From Hahellaceae bacterium (GTDB lineage Bacteria; Pseudomonadota; Gammaproteobacteria; Pseudomonadales; Oleiphilaceae), in assembly GCA_024234575.1 (NCBI GenBank), contig JACKOB010000008.1, positions 62,001 through 126,000 of the forward strand: a stretch of 64,000 nucleotides of DNA. The letters run 5' to 3'. Each line of letters begins with the position of its first letter. The first letter of the stretch is position 1. Made by a program: the position numbers and the translations under genes. The notes beneath the pieces were generated by a model. The model did no database searches. It was not told the origin of the DNA and saw only the letters and a program-made list of their open reading frames with translations. This document shows positions 8,834 to 18,705 of the stretch, in pieces.

Positions 8834-9676
8834 TTAATTGAAACGCATAGATAAATCAATAGATTGGCAGTCTTTGGTGAGCGTACCAATTGAAATAAAA
8901 TCGACGCCAGTTTCGGCGATAGGTACGAGGGTTTTGTCGTTGATGCCGCCGGATGCTTCCAGCTTGATCTTGGCAGGCTTTTGAGTGACAGCGGTCTGCA
9001 TGTCCACAAGGCTGAAGTTATCCAGCATGATAATGTCGGCTCCGGCATTAATGGCCTGTGCGTATTCGTCCAGGTTTTCAACTTCAACTTCGACGGGTTT
9101 GTCAGCGGCTATCTGCCGTGCCTGCTTCACCGCATTCTCGATGCTGCCACAGGCGTGGATATGGTTTTCTTTAATTAAAAATGCATCGAACAGACCAATC
9201 CGATGATTGAAACAACCTCCTTTTGCTACAGCGTACTTTTGACCAATACGCATACCTGGTAGGGTTTTTCGGGTATCGAGCAGCTTCACCTGTGTATGCG
9301 CCACTTTGTCAGCATAGAACCGCGCTTTGGTTGCGGTGCCAGAAAATGTCTGCAGAAAATTAAGTGCGGCCCGCTCACCAGTGAGCAGGCTTCGGGCGGG
9401 ACCAGTAAATTCAAACAGCACCTGGTTGGGGGTTACCATCTCGCCATCCTCGACTCTCCAATTGAGCTTTACACGTGGATCTATGCGTCTGAATACGGCG
9501 TCTACCCAGGCCGTGCCGCAGATAGTTGCGTTTTCTCTGGTGATAACGCGCCCTTTCGCGATAGTCGTATCAGGAATCAGTAGCGCGGTAATGTCACCGT
9601 TGCCAATGTCTTCATCTAAAGCTGCATCGACATTATGAGCAATAGCGTAATTCAGCATTTCCTGGGTTATCTGCAT
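8834..9676 (-). CDS. nadC: Nicotinate-nucleotide pyrophosphorylase NadC
   Basis: Quinolinate phosphoribosyltransferase, forming nicotinate mononucleotide in de novo NAD synthesis. The 280 residues are the usual length. Marks are [15 protein letters not shown] at about 20-34, the [20 protein letters not shown] segment, [32 protein letters not shown] and the C-terminal [11 protein letters not shown] with [11 protein letters not shown]. It lies 38 bases downstream of the protease gene. nadC near DUF1631-ampD-ampE is the order also known from Pseudomonas. Confidence 0.97.
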   Translation of the reverse strand: MQITQEMLNYAIAHNVDAALDEDIGNGDITALLIPDTTIAKGRVITRENATICGTAWVDAVFRRIDPRVKLNWRVEDGEMVTPNQVLFEFTGPARSLLTGERAALNFLQTFSGTATKARFYADKVAHTQVKLLDTRKTLPGMRIGQKYAVAKGGCFNHRIGLFDAFLIKENHIHACGSIENAVKQARQIAADKPVEVEVENLDEYAQAINAGADIIMLDNFSLVDMQTAVTQKPAKIKLEASGGINDKTLVPIAETGVDFISIGTLTKDCQSIDLSMRFN

Positions 9677-9714
9677 AGTTAGGTAGTCCAGTAGGGTATT
9701 TAAGGGTAGATGGT

Positions 9715-10257
9715 CTAAGGGCGGTATTGTTTGAGGATTAATTCACCGTTTTCCTGGCGGAAATCCACTTGTTTTAGCGCACTCATGCCGAGCAGAATTT
9801 CTTCGTCGGGGCCCATGTTGGGATTGATTGCCGCGCGTACGGCGCGCAGCGATATATTACCAAACTCCAGCGATTCGATAACTGTCCCATAAACATCAAT
9901 TTCACCATTGGCTGTCTGAACACGGTTTTTACCCAGTCTGGGCAGGCCAAGCCGCGCCGCCATGGCCGCAGGAATGACAACATCCGTTGCCCCGGTATCC
10001 AAAAGAAAGGTTACTGGCACTGCATTGATTTTTCCATGGGTCAGATAGTGGCCCGCCCGGTTGCGTTTTAATACGGTGTTGTGCTGGCCGTTTTGATCGG
10101 CATAACTTTCTGGAGAGCGGTTGGGATTAATCTGCTTTTCTTCCCATGCCCCGAAAAACTGTGTGGCCAAGAGCATGCCAATGATCCAGGCGATCAAGGC
10201 CATGGTTTTGCCGATGGCTTTGGTTTCGCTTGCCGGGTCGGGGGTGTTTTCACTCAT
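9715..10257 (-). CDS. Membrane-anchored retropepsin-like aspartic protease (TIGR02281 type)
   Basis: A 180-residue protein with one N-terminal transmembrane helix (about residues 18-35, [20 protein letters not shown]) and a C-terminal single-domain clan AA aspartic protease fold. The active-site motif is [13 protein letters not shown] near residue 85; a second conserved segment is [12 protein letters not shown] near the end. Like retropepsins it should work as a dimer, with the catalytic domain outside the cytoplasm. Substrates are unknown for this family. Its start lies upstream of and on the same strand as nadC. Confidence 0.82.
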   Translation of the reverse strand: MSENTPDPASETKAIGKTMALIAWIIGMLLATQFFGAWEEKQINPNRSPESYADQNGQHNTVLKRNRAGHYLTHGKINAVPVTFLLDTGATDVVIPAAMAARLGLPRLGKNRVQTANGEIDVYGTVIESLEFGNISLRAVRAAINPNMGPDEEILLGMSALKQVDFRQENGELILKQYRP

Positions 10258-10602
10258 GAGTGGGCATCTTCGCTGAAGTAGGTGTCGTTGTACGGGGTTA
10301 ATGTAAGTGTTTGTTGCAGAATGATAGTGTTTTGTGGCGCTCTGTATACAGGTGTATTGTAACAGTTTCAGTCTGTGGGCTGTAGTGCAATAAAATTTGC
10401 GAATACAGCTGTTTGTCTATGAAATAAATTTTATAACTAATTGAATATATTGATAAAAATAAAGTTGATTAGATTGATTATAGCTAAACCTGTGACGTAA
10501 TTCGCGAAGTGACAAAATGTGACAGTAGTTGACGGATCGGGCGTCTAGAATGAAATTATCAATAAAGTGCAACCGCACTGGTACATGTTCTGGGAAGCAA
10601 TC
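10258..10602. other. AT-rich divergent intergenic region
   Basis: 345 bases between the divergent protease gene and the DUF1631 gene. It is clearly AT-rich from about 10390 to 10490 and holds two short perfect palindromes, CTGTATACAG (10342-10351) and ACAGCTGT (10405-10412). I could not align a convincing -35/-10 pair and no ORF stands out. It presumably holds promoters for both flanking genes. Confidence 0.4.
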
Positions 10603-13143
10603 ATGTCTGTGGAAAAGAAAGTCGTTGAGTTGAACGCATTAAAAAGGGATACCGGAAATGCAGGGGCACAATTGCCACTGCCGCTTAGCCGGTTGAAAGA
10701 TGCCTTTACCAATCGTGTAAATCAGCTTTGTAATGATGTCTATCACAATGCCGATGATATTTTATTTCAACGCGCAGATCAGGCGAAAAATGGTGACGAG
10801 CAGGTTGCTTATTTTAATGCGATGAGAGTGCTCCGCCTAAGCCGGAAGTCGATTGAAATCGCCTTTACGCAGAATATGCATAATGCGTTTAACAATATGG
10901 CCGTTAGTCAGAAGCCTGCGGCATCGTCGCCGGTTGATATCGAAAAACTTACGTTGATGGACCATGATATTCTTGAGCACAACGTTGCCGTTGAAACGAT
11001 GTTGGGGCGTGCTCTAGAGCTTTACACCACGCCTTTGGGTCATCTCGTACTTAGATTTCAGTGTTTGCTGCCCAATGCCCCCATCACGTTATCTGAGTTG
11101 CCGGTTGGTCCGCAAATGTTGATCAATGCTTTTTCAGCGGCGATGTCAGAATTAGATTTGGATATACGCCCGAAACTGGTATTTCTTAAACTATTTGATA
11201 AGTTCGTTATTTGTCGCCTGGGGCCGCTCTATGAAGCAACCAATAATGCGCTAGTTAAACAAGGTGTGATGCCGGACTTAAAGCATAGCGATGCACCTGT
11301 AGCCAGGCGTCCGGCTGCGATTGAAGAGAGCTATCTTAGTGAGGCCGTTGAAAGTGAAGGTTTAAGCGAGGCTCCACGGTCAAGCAGCATCAATGAAAAC
11401 CCGGCGCAATTACAGGCGCTGCGTCAGGCAATTCGAAATAGCGGGTTGCACTCAGAGCTTACCGGTGGCCTGACGCCATCGCAGTCTGCAAGTGCTTCAA
11501 TTGATTTAAAAAGTATTATTGAAGCCTTGTCGAAGGCCCAGTTTAGTCAGGCATTCGCACCAGGAAGGCCGGTTACCGGACTGTCGTCATCTACTCCAAG
11601 TGAGCAAGAGTCTCTGCTGGACGAGTTAGACAATGTTAGTATGACGGACAATCGCTTGCTCGATTTCTCATCGTTGTTTAAAAATTTGATGGAAGCGAAT
11701 CGCGGCGCGACATATAGCAGAGCCACGGCAGACGTGATCAGTTTGGTGTCTATGTTGTTTGAGTACGTGCTGGAAGATACGCAAATTCCCGAAAAAATGC
11801 GGGCGCTGATTGCTCGCTTGCAAATTCCACTACTCAAAACAGCGTTGTTGGACAAGTCCTTCTTTAATGCTGGCGGTCATCCTGCGCGTCAACTACTAAA
11901 TGAGATATCAAGATCCACTATCGGCTGGGAAGAGCGTCAAAAGTCGGGCCGAGATCATTTATACGAGAAAATAGAAGCGTCTATACAGCGGGTTTTAGTC
12001 GAGTTTGACAGCAATATTTCAGTGTTCGGTGAAGTTCTGGAAGATTTCAAAGCCTTCCTGGATGTTGATCGCAGACGGGCTGAATTAGTTGCAAGGCGTA
12101 TTCAGGATGCAGAGGAAGGCAAGGCGCGCAGTGAGGAAGGGCAGAAATATGTAGACGGCATCGTTAATCAGGCGATTCGTGGCCGTCACATCCCCAAGTC
12201 GCTAATGCCGTTAATTGGAGAAGCCTGGAAACGGGTTATGCTTATTGCCTACTTAAAAGAGGGAGCGTCACACCCTCAGTGGCGGGATTATAACGATGTG
12301 TTAACTGAATTGGTCTGGAGTATTGATCCTGATACATCCGGTCCCGATGCCAGAAAGCGTTTGCTGCGCAACATGCCCAGAATGCTCTGTGCAATTCGTG
12401 AAGGGCTGGCGGGAATTTCTTACGATGCGGTGAAGTCTAAATACTTACTTGCTGAGTTGGAACGCGCCCATGAAGTGGCATTGCAAAAGATTGCCGCACT
12501 GCCATCTATGCGCTCGGCAGAGCTGGCGAAACCTGTTCAACCCAAGGTTAGCATTGGTACACCCAAGCCTGTAGCAGATATATCGACGCCTGTGTTGGAT
12601 GATGTCAGCAACCGTGTTGAGAGTGAGATTGAGAGTAACGCAGATGCGGCGTTGACTGAAGCTCAGGAAAGCGAAATTCAGTCGTTAATAAAAGAGACTT
12701 ACGAGCCGGAAGGCGTTGCTGTAGCCAGCGTTGCTATTGCAGAAACTAACGAATCTGCATCTGGTCTTGAAGAAACCGCAATTGCAAAAGAGATCGCCCA
12801 TGAAAACGCTACGACAACTATCTCTGGCGCAAGCAGCGAGCCGTTGACGGAAGTTGTGGCAGTGATGTCCGTTGATGCAGCGGCCTCGGCGATTGCCAGA
12901 TTTCAGGTGGGTGCCTGGTTTGAGTTACGTGATGCCGATGGTACTTCGCACCGGTGTAAGCTGGCGGCGTTGATCAAATCAATAGGGAAGTATGTGTTTA
13001 TCAACCGAAGTGGTGCAAAAGTGCTTGAAGTGCTGGAGACAGATCTGGTGACGGTTGTGCTGGGTGGCAGGCTAACGATGCTCGACGATGGCCAGATATT
13101 TGATCGCGCACTCGAGTCTATTATCGGTGGTATGCGCCGCTAG
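10603..13143 (+). CDS. DUF1631 family protein
   Basis: A large cytosolic protein of 846 residues matching DUF1631, a family of unknown function found between nadC and ampD in Pseudomonas-like genomes. Most of it is helical. A low-complexity, acidic Ala/Glu/Ser linker covers about residues 650-760. The last 80 residues form a compact beta-rich module starting FQVGAWFELRDADG and continuing to YVFINRSGAKVLEV. I chose ATG at 10603, which follows GGGAAGC; GTG at 10567 and ATG at 10585 are alternatives in the same frame. Confidence 0.82.
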   Translation: MSVEKKVVELNALKRDTGNAGAQLPLPLSRLKDAFTNRVNQLCNDVYHNADDILFQRADQAKNGDEQVAYFNAMRVLRLSRKSIEIAFTQNMHNAFNNMAVSQKPAASSPVDIEKLTLMDHDILEHNVAVETMLGRALELYTTPLGHLVLRFQCLLPNAPITLSELPVGPQMLINAFSAAMSELDLDIRPKLVFLKLFDKFVICRLGPLYEATNNALVKQGVMPDLKHSDAPVARRPAAIEESYLSEAVESEGLSEAPRSSSINENPAQLQALRQAIRNSGLHSELTGGLTPSQSASASIDLKSIIEALSKAQFSQAFAPGRPVTGLSSSTPSEQESLLDELDNVSMTDNRLLDFSSLFKNLMEANRGATYSRATADVISLVSMLFEYVLEDTQIPEKMRALIARLQIPLLKTALLDKSFFNAGGHPARQLLNEISRSTIGWEERQKSGRDHLYEKIEASIQRVLVEFDSNISVFGEVLEDFKAFLDVDRRRAELVARRIQDAEEGKARSEEGQKYVDGIVNQAIRGRHIPKSLMPLIGEAWKRVMLIAYLKEGASHPQWRDYNDVLTELVWSIDPDTSGPDARKRLLRNMPRMLCAIREGLAGISYDAVKSKYLLAELERAHEVALQKIAALPSMRSAELAKPVQPKVSIGTPKPVADISTPVLDDVSNRVESEIESNADAALTEAQESEIQSLIKETYEPEGVAVASVAIAETNESASGLEETAIAKEIAHENATTTISGASSEPLTEVVAVMSVDAAASAIARFQVGAWFELRDADGTSHRCKLAALIKSIGKYVFINRSGAKVLEVLETDLVTVVLGGRLTMLDDGQIFDRALESIIGGMRR

Positions 13144-13200
13144 GACGGTCGGCTATCGTTGTGATATGGTGGCATTTATTTGCCACCAGAGCTTTTACCC

Positions 13201-13755
13201 ATGCAGACAGAGTCAACACCTGAAACTTTATGGTTAGATGGGGTGCATGTCGCCCCGTCACCCAACTTTGACGAACGCCCTGACTGTCCGATCGATCTGC
13301 TGGTAATCCACAACATTAGTTTGCCGCCGGGCCAGTTTGGTGGCCCGCATATTAAAGATTTTTTTTGTAATCAACTCGATTGTCACATCCACCCGTTTTT
13401 TCGTGAGATAGAAAACCTCAAAGTATCCGCGCATTTTTTAATTGATCGGGCCGGGCAGGTTACCCAGTTTGTACCTCTTGATAAGCGTGCCTGGCATGCT
13501 GGCGCATCGACTTTTTGTGGTCGCCAGCGCTGCAATGATTTTTCCATTGGCATTGAAATGGAAGGCACTGATGACAGCCCCTATACCGAGGCTCAGTACC
13601 AAAGTCTTACCCGCCTTACCAGAGAAATTCAGCAGCACTATCCCGCCATCACCCGCGAGCGAATCACCGGCCATTCTGATATTTCACCCGGACGAAAGAC
13701 CGACCCTGGGCCTTTTTTCGATTGGGAAAAGTACCGCGCTCTGCTACAGTTTTGA
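13201..13755 (+). CDS. ampD: 1,6-anhydro-N-acetylmuramyl-L-alanine amidase AmpD
   Basis: Cytosolic zinc amidase of cell-wall recycling, cleaving the L-alanine peptide from anhydro-muropeptides; loss induces AmpC-type beta-lactamase in bacteria that carry ampR/ampC. The zinc ligands fit LLVIHNISLPPGQFGG (first His), WHAGAS region and GHSDISPGRKTDPGP (last His and Asp). Length with the ATG at 13201 is 184 residues, matching AmpD; a TTG 21 bases upstream would add only seven residues. It is followed by ampE, its normal partner. No ampC or ampR is in this window. Confidence 0.94.
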   Translation: MQTESTPETLWLDGVHVAPSPNFDERPDCPIDLLVIHNISLPPGQFGGPHIKDFFCNQLDCHIHPFFREIENLKVSAHFLIDRAGQVTQFVPLDKRAWHAGASTFCGRQRCNDFSIGIEMEGTDDSPYTEAQYQSLTRLTREIQQHYPAITRERITGHSDISPGRKTDPGPFFDWEKYRALLQF

Positions 13756-13808
13756 ACAACAACGCCACATGCTCAACGAACCCATCTGACCTATAAGGTA
13801 ATGTCGCT

Positions 13809-14681
13809 GTGAACTTTCTGTTACTGGTTGTCCTTTACATGCTGCAACGACGTTTCGATATTCCCTTTAGCCGGGTTTTTGATCGCAAGCTGGAGTTAGT
13901 GCTCAAACGCTCTCACTGGCACACCGCTAACGCCGCTTATCTTTTTATAGGCATCACCATTTTGCTGGCACTACTGTTTTATGTAGCTCTGGAGTCGATT
14001 AGCCAAGACTATTTTGGTCTGCTGTATTTTTTTGCCGAGTTTTTAATATTGCTATTTTTGTTGGGGGATAGTGGTTTCAAAGAACAAATAATGCAGTTTT
14101 CTGCATCGGCGGAAAAAGGCGATCATACAGGAGCGCATCACATACTATCCGCCTGCTACCCTACGGAAGCCGTGTATCGTATTAGCTCACCTGCCGAGCT
14201 TCGGTATCAGGCATGTCATTGGTTGCTGGAAGAGTCTTTTCGGCGTTACTTCCTGGTGATTTTCTGGTTTGCACTGGCGGGTGCACCGGCGGCTTTGATG
14301 GTGCGCATGTTTGAGCAAATAGAGCGAAGAAAAACTGGTGGCCAAATTGAAATATTCGCGAAAGTGTATGAACTGGCAGCGTTTGTGCCATCCCGCATAC
14401 TAGCTTTCAGCTTCGCTTTTACAGGCAACTTTTCTACTTGTTACCGCGTTGCCTTAGAGAAGATGCTTGATCTTAATATCACCGCGGTAAACTTTCTGCA
14501 TTTGACGGCGCAGGGAGCACTCGGGGAGGATTGCCGCGACTCTTCTGATAAACGCGGCAGCGACTTCCCTCAGTACAGCGAAACAACAACTCTGCTAACG
14601 GCGATACGAGAATTACTCAACCGGTCTCTTGGTGTGTGGTTTATGGTATTAGCGCTCTTTGCTTTGGCCGGCTGGATGTAG
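13809..14681 (+). CDS. ampE: Regulatory signalling modulator protein AmpE
   Basis: Inner-membrane protein of the ampDE operon, 290 residues with about four to five membrane helices (N terminus, about 50-70, 76-92, 145-165 and the extreme C terminus). The family has a large cytoplasmic part and is regarded as a sensor or transporter-like accessory to AmpD, though its biochemistry is unsettled. GTG at 13809 is the start, preceded by AAGGTAATG; it lies 53 bases behind ampD. The C terminus is almost in contact with the convergent syd gene. Confidence 0.88.
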   Translation: MNFLLLVVLYMLQRRFDIPFSRVFDRKLELVLKRSHWHTANAAYLFIGITILLALLFYVALESISQDYFGLLYFFAEFLILLFLLGDSGFKEQIMQFSASAEKGDHTGAHHILSACYPTEAVYRISSPAELRYQACHWLLEESFRRYFLVIFWFALAGAPAALMVRMFEQIERRKTGGQIEIFAKVYELAAFVPSRILAFSFAFTGNFSTCYRVALEKMLDLNITAVNFLHLTAQGALGEDCRDSSDKRGSDFPQYSETTTLLTAIRELLNRSLGVWFMVLALFALAGWM

Positions 14682-14688
14682 GGCCGTA

Positions 14689-15288
14689 TTATTCGCCAGA
14701 ATAGGGCCTGGTGCTTGGTGTGAACCCGTCTAAAAATGTCGCCAAATTATCAGCTAGAACGCGGAAAGCCTTTTTACCGGGCTTTTCTACGATGACTTGC
14801 CCAGATTCGTTATCCACACTGACGATATCGTCATCGCTGGTGCAGCCGATAAAAAGCGTTAATGGCAGTCGGTTCTTATGCTTCGCAAAAGCATGACCTA
14901 GTAAATTCTTCTTCAACATGTCCAAATCATCGTCATTCCAGACCTGAATCAGGCTGATCTGTTCGTTGGCAAATTCTCCCCAGATGCCATCCGACCAGTG
15001 ACTGCAATAGAAAGTGACTACGGAAGGATGAAATTTCTTCTCTAATGCTTCCTCCATATCAGTGAATGTGTTGCGGTATGATCGGCGTACCGGCTTCCAT
15101 GTGACCTGACGATTCTGATCTTTGCTGCCGTAGATGCACTCAGAAGTCCATTGGGCGTCAAATTCTACGGTTGGTCCTGGCATGCCTTGTTCTGTAAAAA
15201 GACTCTGGTGCCGGTTTAGCAGGTTGGCGAGGGCCACTAAAGTGCTGTCATCAACGTCGGCGATATCCGTGGGGAATTGGGTGATCAT
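14689..15288 (-). CDS. syd: SecY-interacting protein Syd
   Basis: A peripheral cytoplasmic protein that binds SecY and is thought to monitor the SecYEG complex. The Syd hallmarks are visible: PTVEFDAQW, CIYGSKD, VTWKPVRR, ALEKKFHPSVVTFYCSHWSD and a VWNDDDLD segment, then a C-terminal beta-rich LTLFIGCTSDDDIVSVDN. I set the start at ATG 15288 (199 residues, close to E. coli Syd, with AGGAAACGA upstream). The longer frame from 15396 would overlap the upstream kinase gene and adds residues not typical of Syd. Confidence 0.88.
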   Translation of the reverse strand: MITQFPTDIADVDDSTLVALANLLNRHQSLFTEQGMPGPTVEFDAQWTSECIYGSKDQNRQVTWKPVRRSYRNTFTDMEEALEKKFHPSVVTFYCSHWSDGIWGEFANEQISLIQVWNDDDLDMLKKNLLGHAFAKHKNRLPLTLFIGCTSDDDIVSVDNESGQVIVEKPGKKAFRVLADNLATFLDGFTPSTRPYSGE

Positions 15289-15349
15289 GCGGCTCGTTTC
15301 CTGTATGGGCTCTGTTATTTCGCTTATAGAGTTTTTAGTGGGGGCTATT

Positions 15350-16255
15350 CTATCGTAACAGTTTGGCGCCGAGCCAGGCTGCGCCACGGACACCACTTGA
15401 ATCGCCGTGAATATTTTTCACTATTTGCGTGTTCACCTGATCGGAGAAAACATACTGGGGGATTTTCTGGGCCGTCATTTTATAAATCTGGTCGATATTA
15501 GACAGCCCGCCTCCTAACACAATCATATCGGGGTCGAGAATGTTGATAACACTGGCAAGCCCTCTGGCCAATCTGTCTGCATAGGTTTGGATACATGCCG
15601 TCGCATGCAGATCACCGCGTGCAAGGGCGAGATGAATTTCTTGACCTGAAATCTCGTTCCCTGACGCGACGAGGTACTGCCTCTCTAGGGCAGGTCCGGA
15701 TAGCCAGGTTTCAATGCAACCCCGGCGACCGCAGTAACAGGTATAGCCCGGTGTTTCCATAGCTTGTGGATAGGGTAGCGGGTTGTGCCCCCATTCGCCA
15801 GTAATGGCGTTGGGGCCACCTAATAGCTGTTGATTGAATACGATTCCTCCCCCTACGCCAGTTCCCAGAATAACGCCAAACACCAACCGCTTATCTTTCG
15901 CGGCACCGTCGATCGACTCAGACAAGGTAAAGCAGTCAGCATCGTTGGCTATGTAAACGGGGCGTCCCAGTCTTTGTCGCAAGTCTTCGGCGAGGTTGTG
16001 GCCTATCAACCAGGTAGAATTTGCATTCTTGATCAGTCCGGTATCTGGTGATATGGCACCGGGAATCCCAATGCCGATCGAACATTGGGCATTCACTTCG
16101 TTTTCGGCGTTGGTAATGAGACTCTGTAAAGTATTAAGGGTATTGTCATAGCTATCGCGGGCGCTGGCCACGCGGCGTCGAAATAAGACTTGAGACAGAG
16201 CATCAAGCACCACAATTTCTGTTTTTGTGCCTCCAAGATCGATGCCTATATGCAT
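15350..16255 (-). CDS. mak: ROK family fructokinase (Mak-like)
   Basis: ATP-dependent sugar kinase of the ROK family, 301 residues. Seen are the N-terminal phosphate loop GIDLGGTKTEIVVLD, the catalytic Asp in YIANDADCFTLSE, the sugar-binding GEWGHNPLPYP and the zinc-binding CYCGRRGCIETWLSGPAL. The substrate segment IKNANSTWLIGH and the C-terminal ILDPDMIVLGGGLSNID and HGDSSGVRGAAWL are very like E. coli fructokinase Mak, so fructose is the likeliest substrate; N-acetylglucosamine or mannose cannot be excluded. It lies 61 bases upstream of syd on the same strand. Confidence 0.82.
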   Translation of the reverse strand: MHIGIDLGGTKTEIVVLDALSQVLFRRRVASARDSYDNTLNTLQSLITNAENEVNAQCSIGIGIPGAISPDTGLIKNANSTWLIGHNLAEDLRQRLGRPVYIANDADCFTLSESIDGAAKDKRLVFGVILGTGVGGGIVFNQQLLGGPNAITGEWGHNPLPYPQAMETPGYTCYCGRRGCIETWLSGPALERQYLVASGNEISGQEIHLALARGDLHATACIQTYADRLARGLASVINILDPDMIVLGGGLSNIDQIYKMTAQKIPQYVFSDQVNTQIVKNIHGDSSGVRGAAWLGAKLLR

Positions 16256-16591
16256 TACATCCTCGTTGTTTTGTCAGTTTTCATCAGTTAACCAGCGTCA
16301 AGCCCGAATTGGGTGATAGGTTTATAGCCTGGCGGGTTGCTCGTACAAAGCTTGTGTTAAACGTTTTCTAGGAAATCTGCTTAACTTTATGATTTGTTAG
16401 CCGATATATCCAGTAGCACAATTGCGGTTGTGACGATCATTAGTGCATAAATTATTTCTGATATGGCTGCAAACCAGAAACTTTGAACTACACTGAAAAT
16501 CATAGTGCGTTTTATATCCATATATATACTACGTTTAAAGCGCGTTAGCGTAGTGGTTTAAACCTAGAAAATTCCTCGCGGAGGGTGCTTA
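16256..16591. other. Divergent intergenic region before the chemoreceptor gene
   Basis: 336 bases between the divergent kinase and chemoreceptor genes. The notable content is a sigma-28-like promoter at 16381-16407, listed separately. The rest is AT-rich and without a credible ORF. Confidence 0.45.
16381..16407 (+). promoter_or_regulatory. Candidate sigma-28 (FliA) promoter of the chemoreceptor gene
   Basis: TTAACTTT-N11-GCCGATAT compared with the FliA consensus TAAAGTTT-N11-GCCGATAA: 13 of 16 positions match and the spacing is exact. It lies 185 bases upstream of a chemoreceptor gene, a class commonly transcribed by FliA. The long leader is the main weakness. Confidence 0.5.
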
Positions 16592-18622
16592 GTGAAGCGG
16601 TTTTTGTTGCCCGCCATACTGTTAATGAACAGACTGAAATACGTTTATAAGTTCAGTCTGATCAGTGTGCTTTTTCTGTTGCCTATAGGTTGGCTGGGTC
16701 AGGTGTTGGTAACCCAGCTTATGTCGTCCATTCAAAACATTGAAAATGAAATGGATGGTATTGAGGTTTATCGGACGACTACTCAGTTGATGCAGGAAGT
16801 ACAACGGTATCGTGATTACCGAGCTGTATCGAAGTTGCGCCCCGTACCTGCATTGGATGAAAAGTCTATCAGGGCGCGTAAGCAGGTATCGGAGTTGTTT
16901 ATCACTCTGGAAGATGCCTCGATGGATTTTGATAAAACCGGCGATTTGCGTAACCAGTTAACTGATGCGTCCAGTCAGTGGACAAAGCTGATCACGGAGG
17001 ATGCCTACCAGGAAAACGTCGACCCTCAGTACAAATATTACAACGAGTTCGCGACAAGGGTGGGCAGTGTGCTGTCGTTGATCGTACAAATCTCTGGGCT
17101 GGCACAAGATCCCTCCCGTGAAGTACAACTGCTTCTTGAACTTTCTGCTAAAACTCTCAGAAGAACCACCAGTGATCTTGGAGATGCGCGTAATAAAGGG
17201 ATATTTTCTTTAAATGAAGGTCAGGTCAATTACGTGATGAGTGATTTGCTAAACGCAAACTTTGACCGTTTGACCAATATGAACACGTCTTTTGTTCCAG
17301 CGCTTGAAGTGGCATTAAACTCATCCGAGGCAATCAAAGCTCGTCTTTCAGGACAGGCAGATGGTATTAAAGATTCAATACTGATCGTTCGTGACAGCCT
17401 TGATACCAATATTATTACCCCGATTGGGCTGGATATGCCCTGGAATGAATTTGATGACCAGGTGTCTCGTGAGATAGATAAACTATTCGATTTTGATTTC
17501 GCAATAGCGGAAGCAATAGGTGAGGTGTTATCGATTCGTTTAGATGCAGAAAAACAGGTCTTGTATACGATTGCTATTGGCCAATCGATTTTACTGCTAA
17601 TAATTGTTTATCTCTATATGGGGTTCTTTTTCTCGATCAGAACAACTATCGAGAGCTTTGCTTCGGGAGCGCAAAAGGTTGCCGATGGGGATATGACCGT
17701 TCGCTTAGGTGTCTTCACGCAGGATGAAATGGGCGCTCTGACGACAGAGTTCAATAACATGACCGCTAAGATGCACCAACTGATTCAGGTGGTGAGCACT
17801 ACCGGCCTTGATGTTGACCTGCAAGCCAAACGAGTCAATCACACTGCTGTGGCGAACAGCCAGGCGGTTGAGAAACAAATGGCAGAAACCGCCCAGATAT
17901 CTGAAGCCATGCATCAGATGGTCGACACCGTGCAGGAAGTTGCCACCAGTTCGCAGCATGCCTCTGACGCTGCCCACCAGGCAGATGAAGAAGCGAGCAA
18001 TGGCCGCCATGTAGTTGAAGAGACCCTGAAAACCATCAACCGATTGGCGCAAGAAATCGAAGCGTCGGTAACTATAATTAATCGGGTAAGCGACGACAGC
18101 CAGAATATCAGCCAGGTGCTGGTGGAAATCCGTGCCATCGCCGAGCAAACCAACCTGCTGGCGTTGAATGCAGCGATCGAAGCCGCACGAGCAGGTGAGC
18201 AGGGCCGTGGCTTTGCTGTCGTGGCCGATGAAGTGAGAACGCTGTCGCAACGCACACAGAAATCTACAGAAGAAATCGAAAAAATGATCGATCGCTTGCA
18301 ATCTGGGGTAAGTGAAGCGGTCAAGTCTATGCAAGGTAGTCATAAAGCTACCAACAGCACGGTTGAGCAGTCGCAAAAAGTTTCTAAGGCGTTGGACAAC
18401 ATAGTTGCGGCGGTCTCCACCATCGTAGACATGAGTCATCAGATCGCTCAGGCCGCTGAAGAGCAAAGTGCAGTAGCCAAAAACATTGATAACAACGTTA
18501 GGCAGATTACCGTATTCGGTCAGGAAACAGCGGATAACGCCAAAGATACACTGGGGGCGAGTAAAGAGTTGTCTGATTTAACCAGTTCGCTGCAGTCAAT
18601 AATCGAAGCATTTAAAGTGTAG
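16592..18622 (+). CDS. Methyl-accepting chemotaxis protein
   Basis: A 676-residue chemoreceptor. Transmembrane helix 1 covers about residues 18-42, followed by a periplasmic sensor region of about 285 residues that I do not recognise (mostly helical), helix 2 at about 328-352, a HAMP domain to about 405 and the cytoplasmic signalling domain. The hairpin tip that contacts CheA/CheW is intact (AEQTNLLALNAAIEAARAGE). The C terminus shows no CheR-tethering pentapeptide such as NWETF. GTG at 16592 follows GGAGGGTGCTTA. The gene stands alone with its own terminator, and its upstream region holds a sigma-28-like site, so it probably belongs to the flagellar regulon. Confidence 0.93.
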   Translation: MKRFLLPAILLMNRLKYVYKFSLISVLFLLPIGWLGQVLVTQLMSSIQNIENEMDGIEVYRTTTQLMQEVQRYRDYRAVSKLRPVPALDEKSIRARKQVSELFITLEDASMDFDKTGDLRNQLTDASSQWTKLITEDAYQENVDPQYKYYNEFATRVGSVLSLIVQISGLAQDPSREVQLLLELSAKTLRRTTSDLGDARNKGIFSLNEGQVNYVMSDLLNANFDRLTNMNTSFVPALEVALNSSEAIKARLSGQADGIKDSILIVRDSLDTNIITPIGLDMPWNEFDDQVSREIDKLFDFDFAIAEAIGEVLSIRLDAEKQVLYTIAIGQSILLLIIVYLYMGFFFSIRTTIESFASGAQKVADGDMTVRLGVFTQDEMGALTTEFNNMTAKMHQLIQVVSTTGLDVDLQAKRVNHTAVANSQAVEKQMAETAQISEAMHQMVDTVQEVATSSQHASDAAHQADEEASNGRHVVEETLKTINRLAQEIEASVTIINRVSDDSQNISQVLVEIRAIAEQTNLLALNAAIEAARAGEQGRGFAVVADEVRTLSQRTQKSTEEIEKMIDRLQSGVSEAVKSMQGSHKATNSTVEQSQKVSKALDNIVAAVSTIVDMSHQIAQAAEEQSAVAKNIDNNVRQITVFGQETADNAKDTLGASKELSDLTSSLQSIIEAFKV

Positions 18623-18657
18623 ACTCAATCGATTTTGTAAAAGTACCTTCGTTTTTC

Positions 18658-18679
18658 AGCCCCTTTTTTGGGGCTTTTT
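18658..18679 (+). terminator. Rho-independent terminator after the chemoreceptor gene
   Basis: AGCCCC-TTTTTT-GGGGCT followed by TTTT and further T runs; 6-bp GC-rich stem 35 bases after the chemoreceptor stop. Typical intrinsic terminator. Confidence 0.85.
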
Positions 18680-18705
18680 GCTTTTTGATTTTGCTCGCTG
18701 TGTTA

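Noticed and set aside
10342..10351. CTGTATACAG as a LexA box
   Set aside because: LexA needs CTGT-N8-ACAG; the spacer here is only two bases.
17705..18466. 253-codon reverse-strand frame over the chemoreceptor
   Set aside because: The opposite strand encodes the strongly conserved signalling domain, so this frame is a by-product of its codon use.
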